From: DASVDK01 sp036562265 [NCBI: Thermodesulfobacteriota bacterium]
Lineage (GTDB): Bacteria; DASVDK01
DNA length: 12,047 bases
Direction of reading: 5' to 3'
NCBI GenBank assembly: GCA_036562265.1
Contig: DATCKS010000387.1
Span: 1 to 12,047, forward strand
Shown: positions 6,835 through 12,047 of the stretch, in pieces
Position numbering within the stretch: the first letter of the stretch is position 1
Layout of the letters: the number at the start of each line of letters is the position of its first letter
Program-made: the position numbers and the translations under genes
Notes under the pieces: generated by a model
What the model saw: only the letters and a program-made list of their open reading frames with translations
Told to the model about the DNA's origin: nothing
The model's database searches: none

Positions 6835-6882
6835 GGGGTCAGGCCTTTCCATTTTCCAGGGGGTCAGGCCTTTCCATTTTCC
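6835..6882 (-). repeat. Two tandem copies of the 25-bp REP-like repeat, inverted orientation
   Basis: Unit 6835-6859 is the exact reverse complement of the 25-bp unit at 2559-2583. The next unit (6860-6882) matches over 23 bp before the sequence diverges. They start 11 bp after the racemase stop and read GGGGTCAGGCCTTTCC in the direction of that transcript, the same transcript-relative orientation as the pair downstream of the SDR gene. They may act as a 3' end/hairpin with the oppositely oriented copy at 6983-7005. Confidence 0.85.
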
Positions 6883-6906
6883 TCGCCGACGCCGCCGGCA
6901 AACCCC

Positions 6907-7005
6907 GGAAAACATTGAGGCCTGACGCCATGGAAACCTGCAAGGCCTTGATTCCACGGAGAGCGGCAAGACCTGCCGCCGTGGAAAACGGAAAGGCCTG
7001 ACCCC
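6907..7005 (+). repeat. Degenerate four-unit array of the 25-bp repeat, facing the 6835-6882 pair
   Basis: Units begin at 6907, 6932, 6958 and 6983, a 25-26 bp period. The last (6983-7005) differs from the intact unit at one base over 23. The first keeps GAGGCCTGAC, the second AAGGCCTTGA, and the third is much altered (CAAGACCTGC). Orientation is opposite to the pair at 6835-6882, separated by 24 bp, so the locus is an inverted REP pair with one arm expanded and decaying. The unit at 6983-7005 can pair with 6860-6882 at 22 of 23 positions. Confidence 0.7.
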
Positions 7006-7013
7006 ATGGAAAT

Positions 7014-7225
7014 ACGAGGCTCGCCGCCGTCTCACGGCGATCCCGGCCGGGGCCGATGCGGACGTGCCCTCGGCGTGCGAGCGGCCGCATGGTCCGGTAG
7101 AGCGAGCTCGGATCGAGGACGAGCCGATCGGCGAGGCGCGAGCGCGGCGTCGGCCCGGCGAGGTTCGGCGCGACGAGGAGGCTGAACTGCGTGGGGGTGA
7201 GGCCCGTTTTCCGCCGGTCAAGGGC
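7014..7225 (-). pseudogene. Remnant of a MarR-family winged-helix regulator, truncated at both ends
   Basis: An open minus-strand stretch reads like the DNA-binding core of a MarR-type repressor: 'GLTPTQFSLLVAPNLAGPT' (from 7204), then 'SRLADRLVLDPSSLYRTMRP' covering the recognition helix-turn-helix, then 'LARRGHVRIGPGRDRRETAASL', the wing. In the family the next residues would be 'LT..G' and the C-terminal dimer helices. Here the frame runs instead into the 25-bp repeats at about 7014. Upstream, the usual N-terminal dimer helix, a start codon and a ribosome site are all missing, and the proC promoter occupies that space. About 64 of the normal 140-160 residues remain. This is inferred from recognised pattern only; chance similarity of an antisense frame is the alternative, but the density of matching positions makes that less likely. 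Confidence 0.6.
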
Positions 7226-7243
7226 CGGCCGGAGACGGCTTCC

Positions 7244-7272
7244 TTGACGCTCTCCGAGGCCGGGGGTAGGCT
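7244..7272 (+). promoter_or_regulatory. Sigma70-type promoter of proC
   Basis: A -35 TTGACG (7244-7249), an exact 17-nt spacer and a -10 TAGGCT (7267-7272) precede proC. Transcription would start near 7279, giving a leader of about 23 nt that contains AGAGGA ahead of the ATG at 7302. The spacing is ideal and five of six -35 bases match the consensus. Confidence 0.6.
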
Positions 7273-7301
7273 CAGGCCCACTTTCCGTAGAGGATCTCCC
7301 C

Positions 7302-8147
7302 ATGCTCGGCAACAAGACCATCGCCTTCGTCGGCGCCGGCAACATGGCCGAGGCGCTCATCAAGGGTCTCATCGCCGCGGGCCTGGCGAGGACGCAGATC
7401 CTCGCCTCGGACCACACGGAGGAGCGCGTCGCGCACATTCGCCAGGTCTACGGCATCGCGACCTCGAGCGACAACCGGGAGGTGGTGAGCCGCGCGGACA
7501 TCGTCGTCCTGGCCGTGAAGCCGCAGATCCTGCCGAAGGTGCTCGAGGAGATCGCCGGGGTCGTGACGGCCGACAAGCTGATCATCTCGGTGGCAGCCGG
7601 CGTGCCGATCGAGTCGATCGAGGCCTACCTGCACCAGCGCTCGCGCGTCGTCCGCGTGATGCCGAACACGCCGGCGCTCGTCCAGGCGGGAGCCACCGCC
7701 CTCGTGGCGGGCGCCCACGCGACCGAGAGCGACCTCGCCACGGCCAAGGCGATCTTCGACTCGGTCGGGACGACCGTCGTGCTCGACGACGAGGGGCTCA
7801 TGGACGCGATCACCGGCCTGTCGGGGAGCGGGCCGGCCTACATCTTCGTCATCATCGACGCGCTCGCCGACGCCGGCGTGCGCGTCGGCCTGTCCCGTGA
7901 CGTCTCGCTGGCGCTGGCGGCGCAGACGGTACTCGGGGCGGCCAAGTTGCTCATCGAGACGGGCGAGCACCCGGGGGCGCTCAAGGACAAGGTCACCTCG
8001 CCCGGCGGCACCGCCATCGCCGGGCTCCACACGCTCGAGCAGGGCGGCCTGCGCACGACGCTCATCAACGCCGTGGAGGCGGCGACGAAGCGATCACGCG
8101 AACTGGGCGAGCAGGCACGAGTGAAACGCCAGAACGGAGGCCGCTAG
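7302..8147 (+). CDS. proC: Pyrroline-5-carboxylate reductase
   Basis: This 281-residue cytosolic enzyme reduces 1-pyrroline-5-carboxylate to L-proline with NAD(P)H, the last step of proline synthesis. The N-terminal Rossmann motif 'FVGAGNMAEAL' (9-19), 'AVKPQ' (71-75), 'VMPNTPALV' (119-127), 'GLSGSGPAYIF' (172-182) and the P5CR signature 'VTSPGGTAIAGLHTLEQGGLR' region (231-251) are all present in order, at the usual length. ATG at 7302 is preceded by AGAGGA about 7 nt upstream and by a good promoter. A second MFS gene follows after 41 nt on the same strand. The yggT-divIVA-DUF167 genes that often travel with proC lie 2.8 kb away on the other strand. It could also recycle P5C if the neighbouring FAD oxidase acts on D-proline, although that oxidation usually gives 1-pyrroline-2-carboxylate, not P5C. 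Confidence 0.97.
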   Translation: MLGNKTIAFVGAGNMAEALIKGLIAAGLARTQILASDHTEERVAHIRQVYGIATSSDNREVVSRADIVVLAVKPQILPKVLEEIAGVVTADKLIISVAAGVPIESIEAYLHQRSRVVRVMPNTPALVQAGATALVAGAHATESDLATAKAIFDSVGTTVVLDDEGLMDAITGLSGSGPAYIFVIIDALADAGVRVGLSRDVSLALAAQTVLGAAKLLIETGEHPGALKDKVTSPGGTAIAGLHTLEQGGLRTTLINAVEAATKRSRELGEQARVKRQNGGR

Positions 8148-8188
8148 CCACGCTCCACCTCGACGCCCAGAGCCAGAGGACCTTCCTC

Positions 8189-9376
8189 ATGGCCATGGCG
8201 GGCAACTTCTGCATCCAGGTCACCTGGGCGCTCTTCCTGATTCTCAGCGTCTACATCAAGACGCTCGGCGGGAACGACTCCCAGGTGGCCGCCATCATGG
8301 GTGGCGCCGGCATCTCGGCCATGGTCGCCATCCCGGCCGTCGCCTTGCTGGTCGACCGGGTGGGCCGACGGCCGTTCATGATCGCGGGAGGGCTCTGCGC
8401 CCTGGTCGGGTCGGCCGTCTTCATCGCCGTCCCCTACCTCTCGATCTGGATGTTCGCCGCCCGGATCATCCAGGGGATCGGCTTCTCCCTCTACTCGAAC
8501 GCGTCGCTCACGATGCTCGCCGACCTCTTGCCGCCCGAGCGGCGCGGCAAGGGGGTCGGGCTCTACGGTCTTGCCGGCAACACGGCCGTCGCGATCGGTC
8601 CCCCCATCGCCGAGTCGCTGGTCGAGGCCACGGGCTCCTACCGCCTCGTCTTCCTCATGGGCTCCCTGCTCGCCCTCGGGGCGGCGATCATGTCCTTCAA
8701 GACGGTCGAGGTCAAGCGCCCGACCGGCTCGCTGGCGCTCAAGCCGTTCCGGCGCGAGCACGCCTGGGCCTTGCGGGAGCCGACCGCGGTGGCCGTGCTC
8801 CAGGGGGTCGGGTTCGGCGTGCTGGTCACGTTCGTGCCGGCCTACGCGCAGGCGTCGGGCGTGATCTTCACGACTTTCTTCCTCGCCTACACCTCCACCG
8901 TCGTCCTGTCGCGCATCCTCGGAGGCCGCCTGGTCGACGCGCCCGACCGCCACCGCCTCGTTGCCCCGTTCCTCGTGATGGGCGCCGTGGCCGTCGCGAT
9001 CCTGGCGATCGGCGCGGGCGCCGGGACGTTCATCGTGGCCGGGATCCTCTTCGGCTTCGCCCACGGGGTCCTCTGGCCGGTCCTCTCGGCGCTCGTCATG
9101 GATCAGGCGCGGGTCGAGCACCGGGGCAAGTCGCTCGGCATCTTCAGCCTCGGCTTCTCGATGGGGGCGAACCTGCTCGTGATCGCCTACGGGGCGGCGG
9201 CCGACCTCGTCGGCTATCGGTGGATGTTCGTCCTGACGGCGGCGACGCTCGGGGGGGCGGCGTGGTACGCGCACCAGCACGGCAAGGCGCACCCGTACCG
9301 GGTCGTCGCGCGGGTCGGCCGGGTGCACGGGGCGCCGCTCGAGCGGAAGCCTCCCGTGCAAACCGACGCCTCGTAG
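8189..9376 (+). CDS. MFS transporter (substrate unknown)
   Basis: This is a 395-residue, 12-helix major facilitator superfamily transporter. Motif A is visible as 'LVDRVGRRPFM' after helix 2. A helix-4 'ARIIQGIGFSLYSNASLTML' and 'PPERRGKGVGLYG' loop follow, as in drug/metabolite exporters, and 'GFAHGVLWPVLSALVMDQARVEHRGKSLG' repeats the pattern in the second half. ATG at 8189 is chosen for AGAGGA (8175-8180) 8 nt upstream; no ATG, GTG or TTG occurs earlier in this frame back into proC. The codons just upstream still read like an MFS N-terminus, which could mean a former earlier start was lost. It lies 41 nt after proC and is probably cotranscribed. The last codons and stop are duplicated in a 15-bp tandem repeat. 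It is a distinct sequence from the MFS at 1262. No substrate can be assigned. Confidence 0.88.
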   Translation: MAMAGNFCIQVTWALFLILSVYIKTLGGNDSQVAAIMGGAGISAMVAIPAVALLVDRVGRRPFMIAGGLCALVGSAVFIAVPYLSIWMFAARIIQGIGFSLYSNASLTMLADLLPPERRGKGVGLYGLAGNTAVAIGPPIAESLVEATGSYRLVFLMGSLLALGAAIMSFKTVEVKRPTGSLALKPFRREHAWALREPTAVAVLQGVGFGVLVTFVPAYAQASGVIFTTFFLAYTSTVVLSRILGGRLVDAPDRHRLVAPFLVMGAVAVAILAIGAGAGTFIVAGILFGFAHGVLWPVLSALVMDQARVEHRGKSLGIFSLGFSMGANLLVIAYGAAADLVGYRWMFVLTAATLGGAAWYAHQHGKAHPYRVVARVGRVHGAPLERKPPVQTDAS

Positions 9377-9391
9377 ACCGACGCCTCGTAG
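9362..9391 (+). repeat. Perfect 15-bp tandem duplication spanning the MFS stop codon
   Basis: ACCGACGCCTCGTAG occurs twice in a row (9362-9376 and 9377-9391). The first copy encodes Thr-Asp-Ala-Ser-stop at the end of the MFS protein; the second repeats the same in-frame codons and stop after it. Being a multiple of three it preserves frame, so the second copy would be translated only on readthrough. Confidence 0.9.
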
Positions 9392-9393
9392 AC

Positions 9394-9418
9394 CGGCGCG
9401 CGAGGCCATCGCGCGCCG
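9394..9418. terminator. Hairpin between convergent MFS and aldehyde dehydrogenase genes
   Basis: A perfect 10-bp inverted repeat (CGGCGCGCGA at 9394-9403, TCGCGCGCCG at 9409-9418) with a 5-nt loop lies 17 nt after the MFS stop. A weak T-rich stretch (TCGTGGTCTTC) follows on the plus strand. It is a likely terminator or 3' stabiliser for the proC-MFS transcript. Further GGCCGGCC-rich sequence at about 9450-9500, nearer the dehydrogenase stop, may fold for the opposite transcript but is less clear. Confidence 0.55.
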
Positions 9419-9502
9419 TCGTGGTCTTCGGTCGGGGGCGGGCGCGCGGCGGCCGGCCCCGGTCGTGCGGACCGATCGGCCGGCGCCGCGGGCCGGCCGG
9501 GG

Positions 9503-10987
9503 CTACACGTCGATCTGCGCCCGCTGGAGCTTGCCCGAGTAGTCGATGTAGACGCTCTTCCACTCGGTGACGACGTCGAGGGCGGCGGTGCCGGCCTCGC
9601 GGTGGCCGTTGCCGGTCCCCTTGGTGCCGCCGAAGGGGAGCTGGATCTCGGCGCCGATGGTGCCGGCGTTGATGTAGACGAGGCCGGTCCGCAGGTCGCG
9701 CATCGCCCGGAACGCCTTGTTGATGTCCGAGGTGAAGATGGCGGCCGAGAGCCCGTACTTCACGTCGTTGGCGACCCGCACCGCCTCCTCGAGCGACCGG
9801 ACCGGCACGACGGCCGTCGTCGGCCCGAAGATCTCCTCCTGGGCGATCCGCATGGTCGGCTTGACGCCCGAGAAGACCGTCGGCTTGTAGAAGTACCCGC
9901 CGGCGAGCGCGCCCTCCTTCGCGATCTCGCCGCCGACGAGCAGCTCGGCCCCCTCCTGCTTCCCGATCTCCGTGTAGGAGTGGACCCGCTTGAGCTGGTC
10001 CTCGTTGATGACCGGCCCGACGTCGGTCGTCTCGTCGAGGCCCGAGCCGAGCCTGAGCGCCGCCGCGCGCTCCGCCATGCGCTCGGCGAACCGCTTCGCG
10101 ACCGCCTCGTGCACGATGAGCCGGGAGGCGGCGGTGCAGCGCTGGCCGCTCGTGCCGAAGGCGCTCCAGACCGAGCCGTCGATGGCGAGATCGATGTCCG
10201 CGTCGTCCATGACGATGATGGGGTTCTTCCCCCCCATCTCGAGCGAGCACTTCTTGCCGTTCTTCGCGCAGGCGATCGAGACGATGCGGCCGACCTCGGT
10301 GGAGCCGGTGAAGGTGACGAGGTCGACGTCCGGGTGCTCGACGAGCGGCGCGCCGGCCTCCTCGCCGAAGCCGTGGACGATGTTGACCACGCCGTCCGGC
10401 AGCCCCGCCTCCATGAGGATCTCGACCAGCTTCACCGCCATGAGCGGCGTGTCCTCGGCCGGCTTGAAGACCACCGTGTTGCCGGTGACGAGGGCCGGCA
10501 TGAGCTTCCAGGTGGGGATGGCGAAGGGGAAGTTCCACGGGGTGATGGCCGCGATGACGCCGACCGGCTCGCGCACCGCCACCGCGAACTTGTCGGGCAA
10601 CTCGGCGGGGACCTGCTGACCGAACTGGCGGCGCCCCTCGCCCGCCATGTAGTAGGTCATGTCGATCCCTTCCTGGACGTCGCCCCGCGCCTCCTTGATG
10701 ACCTTGCCCATCTCGCGGACCATGAGGCGCGCGAGTTCCTCCTTCCGCTTCACCATGATCTCGGCGGCGCGGAAGAGGATCTCGCCGCGGCGCGGCGCCG
10801 GGACCTTGCGCCAGGTCTCGAAGGCCGCCTTCGCGGCCGCCACCGCCGCCGCGACGTCCTTCGCGTCGGAGCGCGGGAAGGTCCCGATGAGGTCGTGGCG
10901 GTCCGCCGGGTTGCGGTCCTCGAACGTCCTGCCCGAGGCGGCGTCCACCCACTTGCCGCCGACGAGGTTCTTGTAGGCCTCGGCCAT
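9503..10987 (-). CDS. NAD(P)-dependent aldehyde dehydrogenase
   Basis: This 494-residue aldehyde dehydrogenase superfamily enzyme oxidises an aldehyde to a carboxylate through a cysteine thioester. The catalytic set is intact: Asn152 in 'TPWNFP', Lys175 in 'FKPAE', 'FTGSTEVG' (226-233), general base Glu250 in 'LEMGGKNP' and nucleophile Cys284 in 'GQRCTAAS', with 'EEIFGP' later and 'LPFGGTKGTGNGHREAG' near the C-terminus. ATG at 10987 has AGGAG 6 nt upstream. The gene lies 52 nt after ridA on the same strand and is probably cotranscribed with it. Candidate substrates by context are semialdehydes from amino- or imino-acid breakdown (for example 2-oxoglutarate semialdehyde). The C-terminal block differs from the Azospirillum-type KGSA dehydrogenases I can recall, so the specificity remains open. 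Confidence 0.93.
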   Translation of the reverse strand: MAEAYKNLVGGKWVDAASGRTFEDRNPADRHDLIGTFPRSDAKDVAAAVAAAKAAFETWRKVPAPRRGEILFRAAEIMVKRKEELARLMVREMGKVIKEARGDVQEGIDMTYYMAGEGRRQFGQQVPAELPDKFAVAVREPVGVIAAITPWNFPFAIPTWKLMPALVTGNTVVFKPAEDTPLMAVKLVEILMEAGLPDGVVNIVHGFGEEAGAPLVEHPDVDLVTFTGSTEVGRIVSIACAKNGKKCSLEMGGKNPIIVMDDADIDLAIDGSVWSAFGTSGQRCTAASRLIVHEAVAKRFAERMAERAAALRLGSGLDETTDVGPVINEDQLKRVHSYTEIGKQEGAELLVGGEIAKEGALAGGYFYKPTVFSGVKPTMRIAQEEIFGPTTAVVPVRSLEEAVRVANDVKYGLSAAIFTSDINKAFRAMRDLRTGLVYINAGTIGAEIQLPFGGTKGTGNGHREAGTAALDVVTEWKSVYIDYSGKLQRAQIDV

Positions 10988-11012
10988 CGATCGCTCCTGT
11001 CCTGCTGCGAGT

Positions 11013-11033
11013 TGGGAACTGGGAACCTGGGGA
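11013..11033 (-). repeat. Short TGGGAAC tandem repeat in the ridA-ALDH gap
   Basis: TGGGAAC occurs twice in tandem (11013-11019, 11020-11026) followed by the related TGGGGA. It lies in the 52-nt spacer between the ridA stop and the aldehyde dehydrogenase ribosome site. On the transcript it reads GTTCCCAGTTCCCA. It may be a small local duplication; no function is apparent. Confidence 0.5.
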
Positions 11034-11039
11034 TCCGCG

Positions 11040-11420
11040 TTACGCCACCGCGACGACCTCGATCTCGACCTCGGCCCCGCGCGGCAGGGCTGCCACCTGT
11101 ACCGTCGAGCGAGCCGGCCGTGCGCCGCCGAGCGCCTCCTCGTAGATCGCGTTGACCGTGCCGAAGTGCGAGAGGTCGGTCAGGAAGACCGTCGCCTTCA
11201 CGACCTTCTCGAGGCTCGTGCCGGCCGCGGCGAGGACCGCCTCGAGGTTGGCCAGCACGCGTCGCGTCTGCGCGGCGATGTCGCCTTTGACCATCTCCCC
11301 GGTGTTCGGGTCGAGCGGGATCTGGCCGGAGGCGAACACGAAACCTCCGGCCACCACGGCCTGCGAGTAGGGCCCGATCGCCTTCGGGGCGGCGTCGCTG
11401 TGGACCTGCGTGATCGTCAT
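11040..11420 (-). CDS. ridA: RidA family reactive imine/enamine deaminase
   Basis: This 126-residue protein of the RidA (YjgF/YER057c/UK114) family is a trimeric cytosolic enzyme that hydrolyses reactive 2-imino/enamine acids released by PLP- or flavin-dependent amino-acid enzymes. Active-site residues expected of true RidA are visible: Tyr18 in 'AIGPYSQAV', 'FASGQIPLDP' (29-38), Arg104 in 'ARSTVQVAALPRGA' and Glu119 in 'EVEIE', equivalent to E. coli Arg105 and Glu120. Length is typical. ATG at 11420 follows GAGGAG 6 nt upstream. It lies 37 nt after the purine permease stop and has its own extended -10, so it can be transcribed separately. The aldehyde dehydrogenase follows. Having a RidA near a flavin imino/amino-acid oxidase is chemically sensible but a direct link is inference. 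Confidence 0.95.
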   Translation of the reverse strand: MTITQVHSDAAPKAIGPYSQAVVAGGFVFASGQIPLDPNTGEMVKGDIAAQTRRVLANLEAVLAAAGTSLEKVVKATVFLTDLSHFGTVNAIYEEALGGARPARSTVQVAALPRGAEVEIEVVAVA

Positions 11421-11442
11421 CGTGTACTCCTCGCGTGAGGCG

Positions 11443-11451
11443 ATTGTATCA
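11443..11451 (-). promoter_or_regulatory. Extended -10 promoter of ridA
   Basis: TGATACAAT on the minus strand (11451-11443) is an extended -10 (TG, one base, TACAAT) in the 37-nt gap between the permease stop and ridA. It is one of few AT-rich spots in the region. Transcription would start near 11436, leaving about 15 nt with GAGGAG. There is no good -35, which an extended -10 can tolerate. Confidence 0.5.
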
Positions 11452-11457
11452 CCCGAC

Positions 11458-12047
11458 TCAGAGGACCCGCACCCACCCGAACGAGATCGCGAAGGCGATG
11501 GAGACGGCGTACATCAGCGGGTGGACGCGCCCTCCCTTGCCCGACAGGAGCATGAGCACCGTGTAGGTGATGAACCCGTAGCCGATGCCGCGCGTGATGC
11601 TGAACGTGATCGGGATGAAGAGGAGCGTCACGAAGGCGGGCAAGGCCTCGGTGAGGTCGTCCCAGGGGATGTCCTTGACCACGGTCATCATGTAGAAGCC
11701 GACCACGATGAGGGCCGGCGCGGTGGCCGCCGCGGGGACGATACCGGCGAGCGGCGCGATGAAGATGCAGGCGAGGAAGATGAGGCCGGTCACGACCGAG
11801 GTGAGCCCCGTGCGGCCCCCCGCGGCCACGCCGGCCGCGCTCTCGATGTACGACGTGACCGACGACGCCCGCAGGAGCCCCCCGAACGCGGCGGCCAGCG
11901 AGTCGACGAGGAGGACCCGGTTGCCCCGCGGCACGTCGCCGGTAGGGCCGAGGAGCTTCGCCTCCCCGGCGACCGACACCATCGTCCCCATCGTGTCGAA
12001 GAAGTCGGCGACCAGGAAGGCGAAGATCGCCGGCCAGAGGGAGGCCC
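11458..12047 (-). CDS. NCS2 family purine (hypoxanthine/guanine/adenine) permease, C-terminal part
   Basis: The C-terminal 195 residues of an NCS2/AzgA-type nucleobase transporter are visible; the N-terminal half lies past the right edge. Visible hallmarks in order are 'FLVADFFDTMGTMVSVAGEA' (helix 8 region), 'DSLAAAFGG', 'SSVTSYIESAAGVAAGGRTG' (the substrate-site hairpin region of the family), 'APALIVVGFYMM' and 'ALPAFVTLLFIPITFSITRG'. These are shared with bacterial adenine/guanine/hypoxanthine permeases that take up purine bases with protons. The usual 'GTS' before 'xVT' is 'RASS' here, a local variation. The stop is TGA at 11460-11458. It precedes ridA and the aldehyde dehydrogenase on the same strand; a functional link between them is not evident. 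Confidence 0.9.
   Translation of the reverse strand, partial: ASLWPAIFAFLVADFFDTMGTMVSVAGEAKLLGPTGDVPRGNRVLLVDSLAAAFGGLLRASSVTSYIESAAGVAAGGRTGLTSVVTGLIFLACIFIAPLAGIVPAAATAPALIVVGFYMMTVVKDIPWDDLTEALPAFVTLLFIPITFSITRGIGYGFITYTVLMLLSGKGGRVHPLMYAVSIAFAISFGWVRVL

Noticed and set aside
5131-6918. Long plus-strand frame overlapping the oxidase and racemase
   Set aside because: Shifted frame of real genes; Arg/Pro/Gly-rich shadow without family features.
6907-7005. CRISPR array
   Set aside because: The units abut at a 25-bp period with no unique spacers between identical repeats, and no cas genes are near. It is a decaying tandem repeat.
2559-7005. A composite transposon bounded by the repeats
   Set aside because: The repeats are only 25 bp, no transposase lies between or beside them, and no target-site duplication was found. 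Only a possible inversion or cassette is suggested.
9440-9502. Intrinsic terminator of the aldehyde dehydrogenase gene
   Set aside because: GGCCGGCC stretches can pair (about 9 bp) but the loop is about 29 nt with competing inner hairpins and no T-tract, too ambiguous in this GC context to list.
9602-11155. Plus-strand frame opposite the aldehyde dehydrogenase and ridA
   Set aside because: Shadow of two strongly supported minus-strand genes; the product is Asp/Arg/Val-rich without motifs.

Overview
This is a very GC-rich window (about 70% by eye) from a bacterial chromosome. Genes are short-spaced, coding third positions are almost always G or C, and Shine-Dalgarno sites are clear. The proteins look like those of an uncultivated soil or sediment bacterium. 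Candidatus Rokubacteria/Methylomirabilota or a deltaproteobacterium-like lineage would fit, but this is an impression and there is no rRNA to settle it. I see no plasmid, phage or CRISPR hallmarks and no transposase.

Layout. 1-1131 (-): N-terminal part of a CHASE2 membrane sensor whose output domain lies beyond the left edge, with a textbook -35/-10 promoter. 1262-2485 (+): MFS transporter. 2486-2613: convergent intergenic region with a strong hairpin and two copies of a 25-bp repeat. 2614-4517 (-): four-gene operon yggT > divIVA-like > DUF167 (YggU) > SDR oxidoreductase, tightly coupled by GTGA and ATGA overlaps. 4583-6823 (+): FAD-dependent DAO-family oxidase/dehydrogenase followed by a proline racemase/hydroxyproline epimerase family protein with both catalytic cysteines. 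6824-7301: non-coding, containing inverted arrays of the same 25-bp repeat and a decayed MarR-family winged-helix fragment. 7302-9376 (+): proC and a second MFS transporter. 9377-9502: convergent intergenic region with a hairpin. 9503-12047 (-): NCS2 purine permease (5' end outside the window) > ridA > aldehyde dehydrogenase.

How the genes may work together. yggT, divIVA and DUF167 commonly cluster with proC; here proC is nearby but on the other strand, separated by the FAD oxidase/racemase pair and the repeats. That pair is the classical core for using L-proline or trans-4-hydroxy-L-proline through the D-epimer: epimerase, then D-imino-acid oxidation. ProC, RidA (imine hydrolysis) and an aldehyde dehydrogenase nearby could serve the same amino-acid/imine chemistry. 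However, no dihydrodipicolinate-synthase-like deaminase is visible, so a complete hydroxyproline pathway is not shown.

The most unusual non-coding content is the 25-bp REP-like repeat family. It sits 3' of two operons in the same orientation relative to transcription, has both intact and decaying copies, and truncates a MarR remnant. I found no convincing novel multi-gene system.
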